Assembly: GCA_028679775.1 (NCBI GenBank)
Contig: JAJRAX010000051.1
Coordinates: 1 to 12,640 of the forward strand
Direction of reading: 5' to 3'
DNA from: Methanothrix sp.
GTDB taxonomy: Archaea; Halobacteriota; Methanosarcinia; Methanotrichales; Methanotrichaceae
DNA length: 12,640 bases
Numbering within the stretch: position 1 is the first letter of the stretch; every line of letters starts with the position of its first letter. This document shows positions 6,571 through 12,640 of this stretch, piece by piece. Below the pieces are notes generated by a model, which ran no database searches, was not told where the DNA came from, and saw nothing but the letters and a program-made list of their open reading frames with translations. The position numbers and the translations under genes were made by a program.

Positions 6571-7419
6571 ATGGAGGCAGAGCTTTCTGCTAGGGTGGAC
6601 GGGCTAATTGACGAGTTCATGGCCGCAGTTGACGAAATGACCGAAGAGAGGCGTCTGCAAAGAGGCATTGCCCGAAGCCAGTTACCGTGCAGCACTGTAG
6701 CCATCCTCGACAAAAAGAGCCTCTCCATATTGGGGCAGTTCCGTATGGAGAACAGGGTCGCAAGCTACTTCTACAGGCCTGATGTCGTTCTGACTCATCA
6801 GCGGGCGGCCAATAGCGCCCAGTGGGAGTTCGGATTTGACGATCCCTTCATTATCCAGTTTCCGGCAGAGCTGATGGAGCAGAGCAGCATTGATCGGCGG
6901 CCGGCTTTGCTGGTCGTAGCATCTAAGCATATCGACTCAGAGTTCCTGAGGCTGCAGCAGATGTTAAGCCTCGTGCGCACCCGACCAATATTCGGCCAGA
7001 CATCTGAGCCGGTAGGGGCGAAGACCATCTTTCTGCTCTTGCCGCAGGATGCGAGTCTGCGAGGAAATGAGAACGCCATCGCAAGCGCTATCTCGGCTAA
7101 CAATCTGTCTTTTAATGAGGCACCAGACATCCGCAGCGGGAGAGCTGAGGTGCGTGATGCATGGTATTCCATCAATCATGCTGTAGCGATAGTTGCCGAC
7201 CTCACGGGAGCTGATGCTGGGGTGATGTATGCTCTAGGCATCGCACACACTCTTGGAAAGGAGACCATCCTGATTTATCCGCAAGGCTCAAAATATCTGA
7301 CGGATATTCCGAGAACGCACCGAATAGAGTATGACGATAGCGAGGCAGGTAGGGCTAAACTGGATGAAGAGCTTTCCCGGATGCTAGATACAATGCTCGC
7401 GCCCATTGTGGAAGACTAG
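6571..7419 (+). CDS. Protein with nucleoside 2-deoxyribosyltransferase/TIR-like C-terminal domain (282 aa)
   Basis: Residues 1-35 form a charged, helix-prone segment. Residues 50-145 make up a domain I do not recognise. Residues 150-282 resemble the Rossmann-type nucleoside deoxyribosyltransferase/TIR-like family: KTIFLLLPQD, then a central RAEVRDAWYSINHAVAIVADLTG (191-213), then VMYALGIAHTLGKETILIYP (218-237). In relatives the central motif usually reads ADLTGRNPNVFYELGIAH, where Glu is catalytic; here that residue is Ala221 (YALG), so base or NAD cleavage is doubtful and the protein may only bind nucleotides. AGGAG with GGTGAT directly before ATG 6571 sets this start; ATG 6535 would give 294 aa with a poor SD. 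It lies 52 bases after the acetyltransferase gene. Function unknown; sensing of nucleotide signals is possible. Confidence 0.75.
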   Translation: MEAELSARVDGLIDEFMAAVDEMTEERRLQRGIARSQLPCSTVAILDKKSLSILGQFRMENRVASYFYRPDVVLTHQRAANSAQWEFGFDDPFIIQFPAELMEQSSIDRRPALLVVASKHIDSEFLRLQQMLSLVRTRPIFGQTSEPVGAKTIFLLLPQDASLRGNENAIASAISANNLSFNEAPDIRSGRAEVRDAWYSINHAVAIVADLTGADAGVMYALGIAHTLGKETILIYPQGSKYLTDIPRTHRIEYDDSEAGRAKLDEELSRMLDTMLAPIVED

Positions 7420-7483
7420 GCCAGGACATGGGCAATTTGGATGAGGCCCGCATGGGGCCAGTAATGCCAATGAGGCCTATAAT

Positions 7484-7493
7484 GTTATATATG
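7484..7493 (+). promoter_or_regulatory. TATA box for ino1
   Basis: GTTATATATG lies about 75-84 bases before the start codon, so the leader would be roughly 50 bases. Upstream, ATGAGGCC occurs at 7441-7448 and again at 7470-7477, just ahead of the box, and could be a regulator site. In the leader, GAAGCT (7508-7513) can pair with AGCTTC (7537-7542). Confidence 0.55.
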
Positions 7494-7567
7494 TCCTGCA
7501 TTTATACGAAGCTCCGACTCCGAACTCAGGTCTCCTAGCTTCATTTGACCCAGGAGGGGAAAAGAGG

Positions 7568-8707
7568 TTGAAAAAAATAAGGTTGGCAATCGCAGGCTTG
7601 GGAAACTGCGCCAGTTCCCTGATTCAGGGGATAGAATATTACAAACATGTTGATGAGAAAGAATGCATAGGACTTATGCATTATGATATCTGCGGTTACA
7701 GAGCCAGCGATATCGAAGTTGTGGCGGCCTTCGACATAGATGCGCGAAAAGTGGGAAAGGACGTAAGCGAGGCCATATTTGCACCACCCAACTGCACCAA
7801 AGTGATCTACCCAGATGTTCCCCACAAAGGCGTCGAGGTCAAGATGGGGCCGGTTCTGGACGGCGTTGCACCTCATATGGTAAATTATCCTGATGACAAA
7901 AGGTTCGTAGTGGCTGATGCAGCACCCTGTGACGTGAGAAGCGAGCTATTGGCAAGCGGCGCGGATGTTCTGGTAAATTATATGCCTGTGGGCTCTGAGC
8001 AGGCTGTGCGCTTTTATGCTCAGGCGGCACTGGATGCTGGCGTGGGCTTTGTTAACTGCATGCCTGTCTTCATTGCCTCTAATCCGGAGTGGGCTAAGAA
8101 ATTCCAGGATGCTGGCGTGCCCATTGTCGGCGATGACATCAAATCTCAAATTGGTGCCACAATCGTCCATCGCGCTTTAACTCAGCTCTTCAAGGATAGG
8201 GCCTGCGTCATGGACAGGACCTACCAGCTCAACATCGGTGGGAACACTGACTTCCTGAATATGCTCAGCCGAGAGAGGCTCAAGTCCAAGAAGATCTCAA
8301 AGACCGAGGCTGTTCAGTCTATACTTGATGTGCCTCTTTCTGATGATGATATACACATCGGCCCATCGGATTATGTGCCATGGCAAAAGGACAATAAGGT
8401 CTGCTTCCTAAGAATGGAGGGCAGGATCTTTGGAGACGTACCCATAAACCTTGAGTTGCGTCTGTCTGTCGAGGATTCGCCTAATAGCGGCGGAAGCTCC
8501 ATTGATGCCATAAGGATCTGCATGGTGGCCAAAGACAGAAAGGTCGGCGGGCCGCTTCTGGCTATTTCTGCTTATACCATGAAGCATCCACCTGTTCAGT
8601 ATCCAGATGAGATGGCCAAAGAGATGGTAGACAAATTTATTCTGGGCCAGGCGGGCGAACTAGAGGGTGCGAAAGCATCCAGGCCGCAGGCCGTGAAGGC
8701 CAGGTAA
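7568..8707 (+). CDS. ino1: Inositol-1-phosphate synthase (379 aa)
   Basis: The enzyme converts glucose 6-phosphate to 1L-myo-inositol 1-phosphate with NAD, the entry to archaeal phosphoinositol lipids and, in some species, inositol-based solutes. The Rossmann nucleotide loop IAGLGNCASSL is at 8-18; GDDIKSQIGATI (188-199), LNIGGNTDFLN (221-231), DSPNSGG (303-309) and KDRKVGGPL (322-330) are family signatures. Length matches the shorter bacterial/archaeal form. The start codon is TTG, supported by GGAGG at 7553-7557 ten bases upstream and by the position of the Rossmann strand. It has its own TATA box at 7484. GGCCAGG (8698-8704), just before the stop, can pair with CCTGGCC (8724-8730), perhaps a 3' hairpin. 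Confidence 0.95.
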   Translation: MKKIRLAIAGLGNCASSLIQGIEYYKHVDEKECIGLMHYDICGYRASDIEVVAAFDIDARKVGKDVSEAIFAPPNCTKVIYPDVPHKGVEVKMGPVLDGVAPHMVNYPDDKRFVVADAAPCDVRSELLASGADVLVNYMPVGSEQAVRFYAQAALDAGVGFVNCMPVFIASNPEWAKKFQDAGVPIVGDDIKSQIGATIVHRALTQLFKDRACVMDRTYQLNIGGNTDFLNMLSRERLKSKKISKTEAVQSILDVPLSDDDIHIGPSDYVPWQKDNKVCFLRMEGRIFGDVPINLELRLSVEDSPNSGGSSIDAIRICMVAKDRKVGGPLLAISAYTMKHPPVQYPDEMAKEMVDKFILGQAGELEGAKASRPQAVKAR

Positions 8708-8837
8708 TCATGGTGTTTTGTTCCCTGGCCGCAACAGCTCGACCGGGGATTGCTGCACCTTTCCGTTATTCATTCATATTTGGATAATCCAATTGTATCT
8801 GAAAATGCAAGTACATAGAAATTCCGCGTTGATGACG

Positions 8838-9161
8838 ATGTTCTTTGAATACTCTGATGCGAAGGCAGTGGAAGTGGTTCCGGGGCTGATCCGCAGGACA
8901 CTGATCAGTGGCGACAAGTTGATGATCTGCCGGTTTGACCTGGACCGCGGAGTGGAGATTCCAGTTCACTCTCATCCCCATGACCAGGCTGGATACATCG
9001 CATCTGGAAAGATCCGAGTGACGGTTGATGGCAAGAGCCTCGATCTAGGGCCGGGCGACAGCTACTCGGCTCCATCTGGCGTGCTCCACTCGGCTCTGGC
9101 CCTGGAGGCGACTGTGGTTGTGGACACATTTTGCCCTCCGAGAGGCGACTACAGAGATTAG
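8838..9161 (+). CDS. Small single-domain cupin (107 aa)
   Basis: Cupin motif 1 is VHSHPHDQAGYIASGKI (43-59), with His44, His46 or His48 and Gln50 as likely metal ligands. Motif 2 is PGDSYSAPSGVLHSA (72-86), with His84. The usual Glu of motif 1 is replaced by Asp/Gln, a common variant in small archaeal and bacterial cupins of unknown substrate. The frame extends upstream to 8718, but the hydrophobic leader there does not fit the family, which starts with a short MFxY segment; ATG 8832 (two residues longer) is equally possible. No clear SD is present, so the message may be leaderless or nearly so. A hairpin terminator follows at 9222. Role unclear: small-molecule binding or isomerase activity. 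Confidence 0.82.
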   Translation: MFFEYSDAKAVEVVPGLIRRTLISGDKLMICRFDLDRGVEIPVHSHPHDQAGYIASGKIRVTVDGKSLDLGPGDSYSAPSGVLHSALALEATVVVDTFCPPRGDYRD

Positions 9162-9221
9162 CGAAGATCCAATTCAATTTGACCGCATAACGCGGCGAGG
9201 AGCCCAAATTCTTAATGCGTC

Positions 9222-9247
9222 GGAGGATCAGATTCGATCCTCCTTTT
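9222..9247 (+). terminator. Hairpin terminator downstream of the cupin gene
   Basis: GGAGGATC (9222-9229) and GATCCTCC (9236-9243) form a perfect 8-bp stem with a six-base loop, followed by TTTT. It lies 60 bases after the cupin stop. The opposite strand uses the same DNA for the end of the 42-aa gene, so it may stop transcription from both sides. Confidence 0.65.
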
Positions 9248-9356
9248 GCAGCTCGTTTTCAGCGACTTTCAGGTTAAAGAGGCCGTACTTCCTTCTGTTT
9301 AACCTGGCGCGCTCTTCGATCAAAGCCTTCCTTTGTTGTTCTGTCATATTTTGCAT
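9228..9356 (-). CDS. Tiny charged helical protein (42 aa), last of a cryptic small-gene run
   Basis: The product begins MQNMTEQQRKALIEERARLN, is highly charged and should be almost wholly helical. Codon choice and the run of charged residues look like real coding sequence. GGTGG lies about seven bases before the ATG. It follows the 70-aa gene by 15 bases and its stop lies in the terminator stem. No family was recognised. Its upstream junction duplicates the junction before the zinc-ribbon gene with one base missing, so an older start in the ATGGTGG may have been lost by frameshift. Confidence 0.5.
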   Translation of the reverse strand: MQNMTEQQRKALIEERARLNRRKYGLFNLKVAENELQKEDRI

Positions 9357-9371
9357 CGGTATGCCACCATC

Positions 9372-9584
9372 TCAGCTTAGCTTGTTGCCAATGTAAACGC
9401 CCCTGCCAAGAAAGACATAATCATCGAAAGGTCCGGTGGGATTCGGGGTGGTGCTGCGCTCTGTACACTCGACCTCTTTACCGCCAATCAGAGCGAAGAA
9501 CGTGGGGTGTTTATCTATCGCTGACCGGATCTTTTTTTGCTGCTTTGAATAGAAGTAATATCCGTCATAATCTGCCATTTTCAT
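9372..9584 (-). CDS. Small protein of unknown function (70 aa)
   Basis: The product starts MKMADYDGYYFYSKQQKKIR, continues with a DKHPTFFALIGGKEVE segment and ends FDDYVFLGRGVYIGNKLS. It is rich in Tyr, Phe, Gly and Lys, has one cysteine (Cys40) and no signal or membrane helix. The ATG overlaps the stop of the zinc-ribbon gene by four bases (ATGA), the sign of translational coupling in an operon. The composition resembles small proteins of archaeal viruses and plasmids, but no family is recognised. Confidence 0.55.
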   Translation of the reverse strand: MKMADYDGYYFYSKQQKKIRSAIDKHPTFFALIGGKEVECTERSTTPNPTGPFDDYVFLGRGVYIGNKLS

Positions 9585-9727
9585 GCCTTCTCATAACCAA
9601 ATTCGTCTCTTTTCCTCAGCTTCTGGCCGCAAGTCTCGCAGATCGGGTTGGAGTTGTCATCGTTGTGATCTATCCACTCCGAACCGCAGTTTGGGCACCG
9701 GGGTAGACAGACTGATATGCCCACCAT
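9581..9727 (-). CDS. Tiny zinc-ribbon protein (48 aa)
   Basis: Two CxxC knuckles, CPNC (11-14) and CETC (30-33), are separated by a 15-residue Asp/Asn-rich loop, the usual layout of a single zinc ribbon. The C-terminal tail (GQKLRKRDEFGYEKA) is basic then mixed. GAGAGGAGG about ten bases before the ATG is a strong SD that lies within the preceding 39-aa gene, which ends one base upstream (TGA-G-ATG). The stop overlaps the next gene by four bases. Nucleic-acid binding or protein contact is likely, but the partner is unknown. Confidence 0.65.
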   Translation of the reverse strand: MVGISVCLPRCPNCGSEWIDHNDDNSNPICETCGQKLRKRDEFGYEKA

Positions 9728-9728
9728 C

Positions 9729-9848
9729 TCAGTCCAGCCTCCTCTCCATGCCGCAGACTACATATCGGCCTTCAAAGTAGCTCGCCGTCTCATGTCGTTT
9801 GCCTCCGTTCATGAGATTATGGGTCCTCATTCCGTTACTGCACATCAT
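9729..9848 (-). CDS. Tiny protein (39 aa), first of the cryptic small-gene run
   Basis: The frame reads MMCSNGMRTHNLMNGGKRHE and ends RYVVCGMERRLD. The ATG at 9848 lies about 31 bases from the centre of the strong TATA box at 9873-9883, which would make it leaderless; the inner ATG at 9830 (33 aa) is the alternative. Two cysteines, no recognised fold. The main support is context: it ends one base before the zinc-ribbon gene and contains its SD. It may be a leader peptide rather than a functional protein. Confidence 0.4.
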   Translation of the reverse strand: MMCSNGMRTHNLMNGGKRHETASYFEGRYVVCGMERRLD

Positions 9849-9872
9849 GTCTTGAAATTTATTCTTACAATT

Positions 9873-9883
9873 ATATTTATATA
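9873..9883 (-). promoter_or_regulatory. Strong TATA box for the minus-strand small-gene run
   Basis: TATATAAATAT read on the minus strand matches the archaeal consensus well. The predicted start about 26 bases downstream falls near 9850, right at the ATG of the 39-aa frame. The surrounding 9841-9900 is markedly A/T-rich relative to neighbouring genes. Confidence 0.6.
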
Positions 9884-10009
9884 GCTTCATTTACAGTATC
9901 CTCTATACATCGAATCTATTCTCTTTTTCAGGTTACTGCTGACGTTTCTGATTAGTAAATCCGCATCTAATCGCTGTATCCAAAACGTTCCTTTGGGCAC
10001 ACAAAGAGC

Positions 10010-10243
10010 CTATTGCAGCCATCCAACCTTGATCAGGACAGCTACCATTCCGATGCATATCGCTGTCCCTAGCGCAAGAAATCCTTCAACAGTCAATGCG
10101 TTCGCAACACCAAGCCCGAAACCAATTAGGAGCTCGGTGGAACGGAGCATGCTGCTTATTGGAGTTTTCTCTTGCCTTATCCATTGATAGATCTGGCTGC
10201 CGCTAACGCAAAAACACTCATTTGGTGCATTTCGTTTTATCAT
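10010..10243 (-). CDS. Small membrane protein (77 aa)
   Basis: Residues 1-31 are polar (MIKRNAPNECFCVSGSQIYQ and a Lys/Arg-rich turn). Residues 37-75 hold one long or two short hydrophobic helices (LLIGFGLGVANALTVEGF and LALGTAICIGMVAVLIKVGW). GGGAG and AGGG lie just before the ATG. The ATG overlaps by four bases (ATGA) the stop of an upstream open stretch that lacks a start, so this may be the C-terminal part of a longer, frameshifted protein of about 120 residues, or the second gene of a coupled pair. An internal ATG would give a 46-aa peptide with only the membrane part. No family recognised. Confidence 0.5.
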   Translation of the reverse strand: MIKRNAPNECFCVSGSQIYQWIRQEKTPISSMLRSTELLIGFGLGVANALTVEGFLALGTAICIGMVAVLIKVGWLQ

Positions 10244-10375
10244 TTCCCTAACTCCCGAAAGAGCTGGCCGTCGCTAGCTATCGCTCTAACATCAAAGCGA
10301 TCAGTTCCGCAAGTTGAAAGTGCTGCGACTAGCTTGATGAAGTCCTTTGAGTTTTACAGACCTGGTGGGCTTCAT
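10240..10375 (-). pseudogene. Probable frameshifted gene fragment upstream of the small membrane protein
   Basis: From 10350 to the TGA at 10240 the minus strand reads SKDFIKLVAALSTCGTDRFD then VRAIASDGQLFRELGK, which looks like genuine protein but has no start codon in frame. An ATG in another frame at 10375 (MKPTRSVKLK) would join it if one extra base in the AAA run at 10346-10348 were removed, giving KLKDFIKLV. It ends in an ATGA overlap with the 77-aa gene. Either an inactivated gene, a programmed frameshift or a sequencing error. Confidence 0.4.
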
Positions 10376-10787
10376 CCGGCCATTCTTTCAGGTACAAATT
10401 CCTTTGATCTGACTCTCTAATGCGATACTGCTATGTGGCGATTGCACACCCGACACCCAATCCAAGTCTTCACCTGAATTGGGTTTTATAGGCAAAATTT
10501 CTTTGCAGATGTATCTAAGGACACATCATAGCCGTGCTCTCGGCTAAAAACGGAACTATTGAGCCTCGACATGCCATGTGGCTTTTCACCCAACATATAT
10601 TAAATTAACTGCGTCACTGAGTGTCATTCTCGATCTGTTTTGCTGCATCGTCACTCGGATGCCTGGCAGGATGCTTGCGACTTCAATCATGAGGGAAAGG
10701 CCGCACCTATCTTCTTGCTTCGCCCTTCGCCGTTCTTTGAGATAAACTTATTATCAACTTGAATCGACTGGTAGCAAGCAGAATCGA
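10376..10787. other. Intergenic stretch with several small inverted repeats
   Basis: No convincing gene is seen. It contains ACCCAAT (10455-10461) paired with ATTGGGT (10478-10484) followed by TTTTATA; TAGCCG (10529-10534) paired with CGGCTA (10541-10546); the short palindrome ACATGCCATGT (10569-10579); and an A/T-rich tract at 10591-10608 (ACATATATTAAATTAA). ATAAACTTATTAT at 10742-10754 is a candidate TATA box for the aminotransferase. The region probably represents eroded sequence plus regulatory DNA. Confidence 0.4.
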
Positions 10788-10822
10788 ATGATAGCCAGGA
10801 GAATATGATGATAGCCAGGAGA
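10788..10822 (+). repeat. Direct repeat at the aminotransferase start (15 bp, period 20)
   Basis: ATGATAGCCAGGAGA occurs at 10788-10802 and 10808-10822, separated by ATATG. The second copy encodes the first residues of the aminotransferase. The first copy reads as a six-residue frame (MIARRI) whose TGA overlaps the real ATG, and its AGGAG acts as SD for the gene. Confidence 0.8.
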
Positions 10823-11938
10823 GCAGAGGAGATAGCTCCTTTCATAGTCATGGAGGTCTTGGAGAAAGCACGGGAGATGGAGCGCCAGGGAATTGACATA
10901 ATCCATCTGGAGGTGGGCGAGCCGGACTTCGATGTACCACCTGCTGTAAAAGAAGCCACCTGCCGGGCACTGGATGAGGGGCTCACCCACTACACCCATA
11001 GTCTCGGCGACCTGGATCTGCGTGAGGCCATTTGCGAGCAATACCTGGATGCCTATGGCGTTGTCGTCAAGCCTGAACAGGTGGTCGTCACCTCCGGCAC
11101 CTCTGCCGCCATGATGCTGGTATTCGGAGCCCTCCTTGAGAGAGGTCAGGAGGTCATCATATCCGATCCGGGCTACGCCTGCTATCCAAATTTCATCAAT
11201 TTCCTGGGCGGCGTTGCCGCAAAGGTCCCGGTCTATGAGAAAGACGGCTTCCAGCTTCGTCCAGAGGCGATTCGAGAGAGGATCAATCGGAGGACAAAGG
11301 CCATTCTCATCAACTCTCCCTCCAACCCGACTGGTAACCTGCTGTCTGAGGCCATCATGCGGGACATAGCCGAGTGCTCGCCCTACATAATCTCGGATGA
11401 GATCTACCACGGTCTGGTCTATGAGGGACAGGAGCATTCAATGCTCGAGTTTTCCAATCGTGCCTTTGTCTTGAACGGCTTTTCAAAGCTCTATGCCATG
11501 ACCGGCTACCGCCTGGGGTATCTCATCGCCCCTGAGAGTTTCGTCCGGCCCATTCAGAAGATGCAGCAGAACTTCTTCATCTGCGCGGGCTCCCTCGCCC
11601 AGAGGGCAGGTATCGCAGCCTTGAAGGATACCCGTTCAGAGGTCGAGGAGATGAAGAGGATCTACAACCAGCGGCGGAAGTTCATGATAAAAAGGCTGAA
11701 GGAGATCGGCTTTTCCATCACAGTTGAGCCGACCGGGGCCTTTTATGTCTTTGCCAATGCCCGAAGCTTTTCGGGTGACTCCTACCGTCTGGCCTTCGAC
11801 ATCCTGAAGAACGCTCATGTGGGTGTGACTCCTGGAATCGATTTTGGGAAAAACGGCGAGGGCTACCTGCGGTTCTCTTACGCCAACTCGATGGAAAATA
11901 TCGCTGAGGGTCTGGAGAGGATCGAGAGATATCTTTGA
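10808..11938 (+). CDS. Class I/II PLP-dependent aminotransferase (376 aa)
   Basis: Fold-type I aminotransferase; probably transfers amino groups between amino acids and 2-oxoglutarate or another oxo acid in the cytoplasm. Counting from ATG 10808: VGEPDFDVP (36-44), TSGTSAA (95-101) for phosphate binding, NSPSNPTG (169-176), SDEIYHGL (196-203) with the Asp that contacts the pyridine nitrogen, NGFSKLYAMTGYRLGY (223-238) with PLP Lys227, and YLRFSYA (353-359) with the carboxylate-binding Arg355. Length is typical of the aspartate/alanine/aromatic group; the exact substrate cannot be set from motifs. AGGAG at 10797-10801 is six bases from ATG 10808 and three from ATG 10805, which would add one Met. 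It converges with the HD gene 33 bases downstream. Confidence 0.92.
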   Translation: MIARRAEEIAPFIVMEVLEKAREMERQGIDIIHLEVGEPDFDVPPAVKEATCRALDEGLTHYTHSLGDLDLREAICEQYLDAYGVVVKPEQVVVTSGTSAAMMLVFGALLERGQEVIISDPGYACYPNFINFLGGVAAKVPVYEKDGFQLRPEAIRERINRRTKAILINSPSNPTGNLLSEAIMRDIAECSPYIISDEIYHGLVYEGQEHSMLEFSNRAFVLNGFSKLYAMTGYRLGYLIAPESFVRPIQKMQQNFFICAGSLAQRAGIAALKDTRSEVEEMKRIYNQRRKFMIKRLKEIGFSITVEPTGAFYVFANARSFSGDSYRLAFDILKNAHVGVTPGIDFGKNGEGYLRFSYANSMENIAEGLERIERYL

Positions 11939-11971
11939 ACTAGGCGAATCGTTCCATTTTTGTAGGCGGGA

Positions 11972-12640
11972 TTACCGTTCGATGAGTGTCTTGCATTCCG
12001 AGGAAGATAGCTCTCTGATTACGACTCCGATTTCGTCTTCCAGGTCTGAGAGGTATCTCTTCAGCACAATCGTCCTCTTTGCAGCCAGCCTCCGCGCGCT
12101 ACTGGTATGCATGCCGGCCTCCAGTTTTAGGAGTTTCTTGTAGAAATGGTCCAGGTTCCATCGTCCGTCATCCGGCTCTCTGTTCCGGCAGAAGGGATCT
12201 TCAGGATGATACATCTCCCGTCCGAGAGCGCCTCCCGTGAGAAAGACGCGGGCTATGCCGACGGCACCGAGCGCATCAAGCCTGTCAGCATCCTGCAGAA
12301 TCTTTGCCTCCAGGGTAACGGGAAGAATTCCCCTGGAAAATCGGTGCACATCTATGGCATAGAGCACCTTCTCCCTCATCGTCTCATCAAGGCCCACAGA
12401 CTCCAAAAAGGCCTCCGTTGCCTGTCTTCCCAGGGCTTTTGTCTCTTGCTCCTGATCTTTCGAATTGCTCTTTTTGTCCGATCCCACGTCATGCAGCAGT
12501 GCTGCCAGAAGCAGGATCTGCATGTCAGCCCCCTCCTCCAGGCCTATCATTCTGGCATTTCTGCAGACCCGCAGTATGTGGCTAAAGTCATGGGCTGGAT
12601 CAGCTTTCTGGTAAAGTGAACGAATATTCTCTATCCAGGG
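11972..12640 (-). CDS. HD-domain phosphohydrolase, 5' end outside the window (222+ aa)
   Basis: The frame stays open to the right edge, so the start lies beyond it. Counting from the edge: PAHDFSHILRV (15-25) holds the first metal His, LLLAALLHDVG (43-53) the HD pair His50-Asp51, DVHRFSRGI (97-105) a further conserved His, and KILQDADRLDALGAVGIARV (113-132) the distal Asp and the signature of the YedJ-like/COG1418 HD family. The tail PEDPF ... NLDHFYKKLLKLEAGMHT and the Arg/Lys-rich final helix also match that family. These enzymes are metal-dependent phosphohydrolases acting on nucleotides or similar esters; the substrate here is unknown. An internal ATG at 12550 would remove the first metal ligand and is rejected as the start. 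Confidence 0.9.
   Translation of the reverse strand, partial: PWIENIRSLYQKADPAHDFSHILRVCRNARMIGLEEGADMQILLLAALLHDVGSDKKSNSKDQEQETKALGRQATEAFLESVGLDETMREKVLYAIDVHRFSRGILPVTLEAKILQDADRLDALGAVGIARVFLTGGALGREMYHPEDPFCRNREPDDGRWNLDHFYKKLLKLEAGMHTSSARRLAAKRTIVLKRYLSDLEDEIGVVIRELSSSECKTLIER

Noticed and set aside
8718..8837. Hydrophobic N-terminal extension of the cupin as a membrane anchor or signal
   Set aside because: No SD at 8718, odd composition, and the family begins near ATG 8832/8838.
9222..9243. T-arm-like sequence suggesting a tRNA (GATTCGATCC)
   Set aside because: The pairing is a simple 8-bp hairpin with a six-base loop and T-run; there is no acceptor, D or anticodon arm around it.
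10376..10440. Minus-strand open stretch reading RESDQRNLYLKEWPDEAHQV
   Set aside because: No start codon and a different frame from the neighbouring fragment; could be an older part of the broken gene, but too short to support.
10586..10690. 34-aa minus frame (MIEVASILPGIRVTMQ...)
   Set aside because: Complete frame but no SD, no clear TATA box and no linked genes; not separable from chance.
10754..11437. 227-aa minus frame across the aminotransferase
   Set aside because: Antisense shadow of a gene with complete PLP aminotransferase motifs.
1..12640. CRISPR arrays, insertion sequences, rRNA and tRNA genes
   Set aside because: No regularly spaced repeats, transposase motifs with inverted ends, or RNA gene signatures were found on reading through.

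Overview
This 12.6 kb window looks like a chromosomal segment of a methanogenic euryarchaeon, most likely a Methanothrix (Methanosaeta)-like organism. The reasons are A/T-rich TATA-type promoters, GGAGG/GGTGATC Shine-Dalgarno sites next to apparently leaderless genes, Sec-exported proteins with N-glycosylation sequons, a DUF2111 protein, an archaeal-type inositol-phosphate synthase, and an ArvA/B/C (OapA/B/C) GTPase cluster. The genus is an inference from memory of protein styles; the archaeal assignment is much firmer.

Left part (1-1723, + strand): a promoter and a 5'-UTR hairpin lead into a secreted 266-aa protein. A second exported 135-aa protein with an internal duplication follows, then a tiny 49/50-aa gene. 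The latter converges, 6 nt away, on a minus-strand operon.

Minus-strand block (4370 to 1730): a radical SAM/SPASM protein, an Era-like small GTPase (ArvA type), a DUF2073 protein (ArvB type) and a zinc-ribbon protein (ArvC type). The last three are packed with a 4-nt overlap (by the upstream GTG) and zero spacing. In haloarchaea this trio is linked to extracellular vesicle formation, so this may be the methanogen version of that machinery.

Plus-strand block (4470-9161): argG, DUF2111, a RimI-like acetyltransferase, a protein with a deoxyribosyltransferase/TIR-like fold that lacks the usual catalytic Glu, ino1 (inositol-1-phosphate synthase, for phosphoinositol lipids) and a small cupin. A strong hairpin terminator ends the block.

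Accessory stretch (about 9228-10807): this is poor in ordinary genes, but the minus strand carries a cryptic run of four tiny overlapping genes behind a strong TATA box (39, 48, 70 and 42 aa, one a zinc ribbon). Upstream of these lies a frameshifted fragment coupled to a small membrane protein. It looks like an eroded mobile or fast-evolving island, and it is the least explained part of the window.

Right part: a class I/II PLP aminotransferase whose start sits on a 15-bp direct repeat (period 20), convergent with an HD-domain phosphohydrolase that runs off the right edge.
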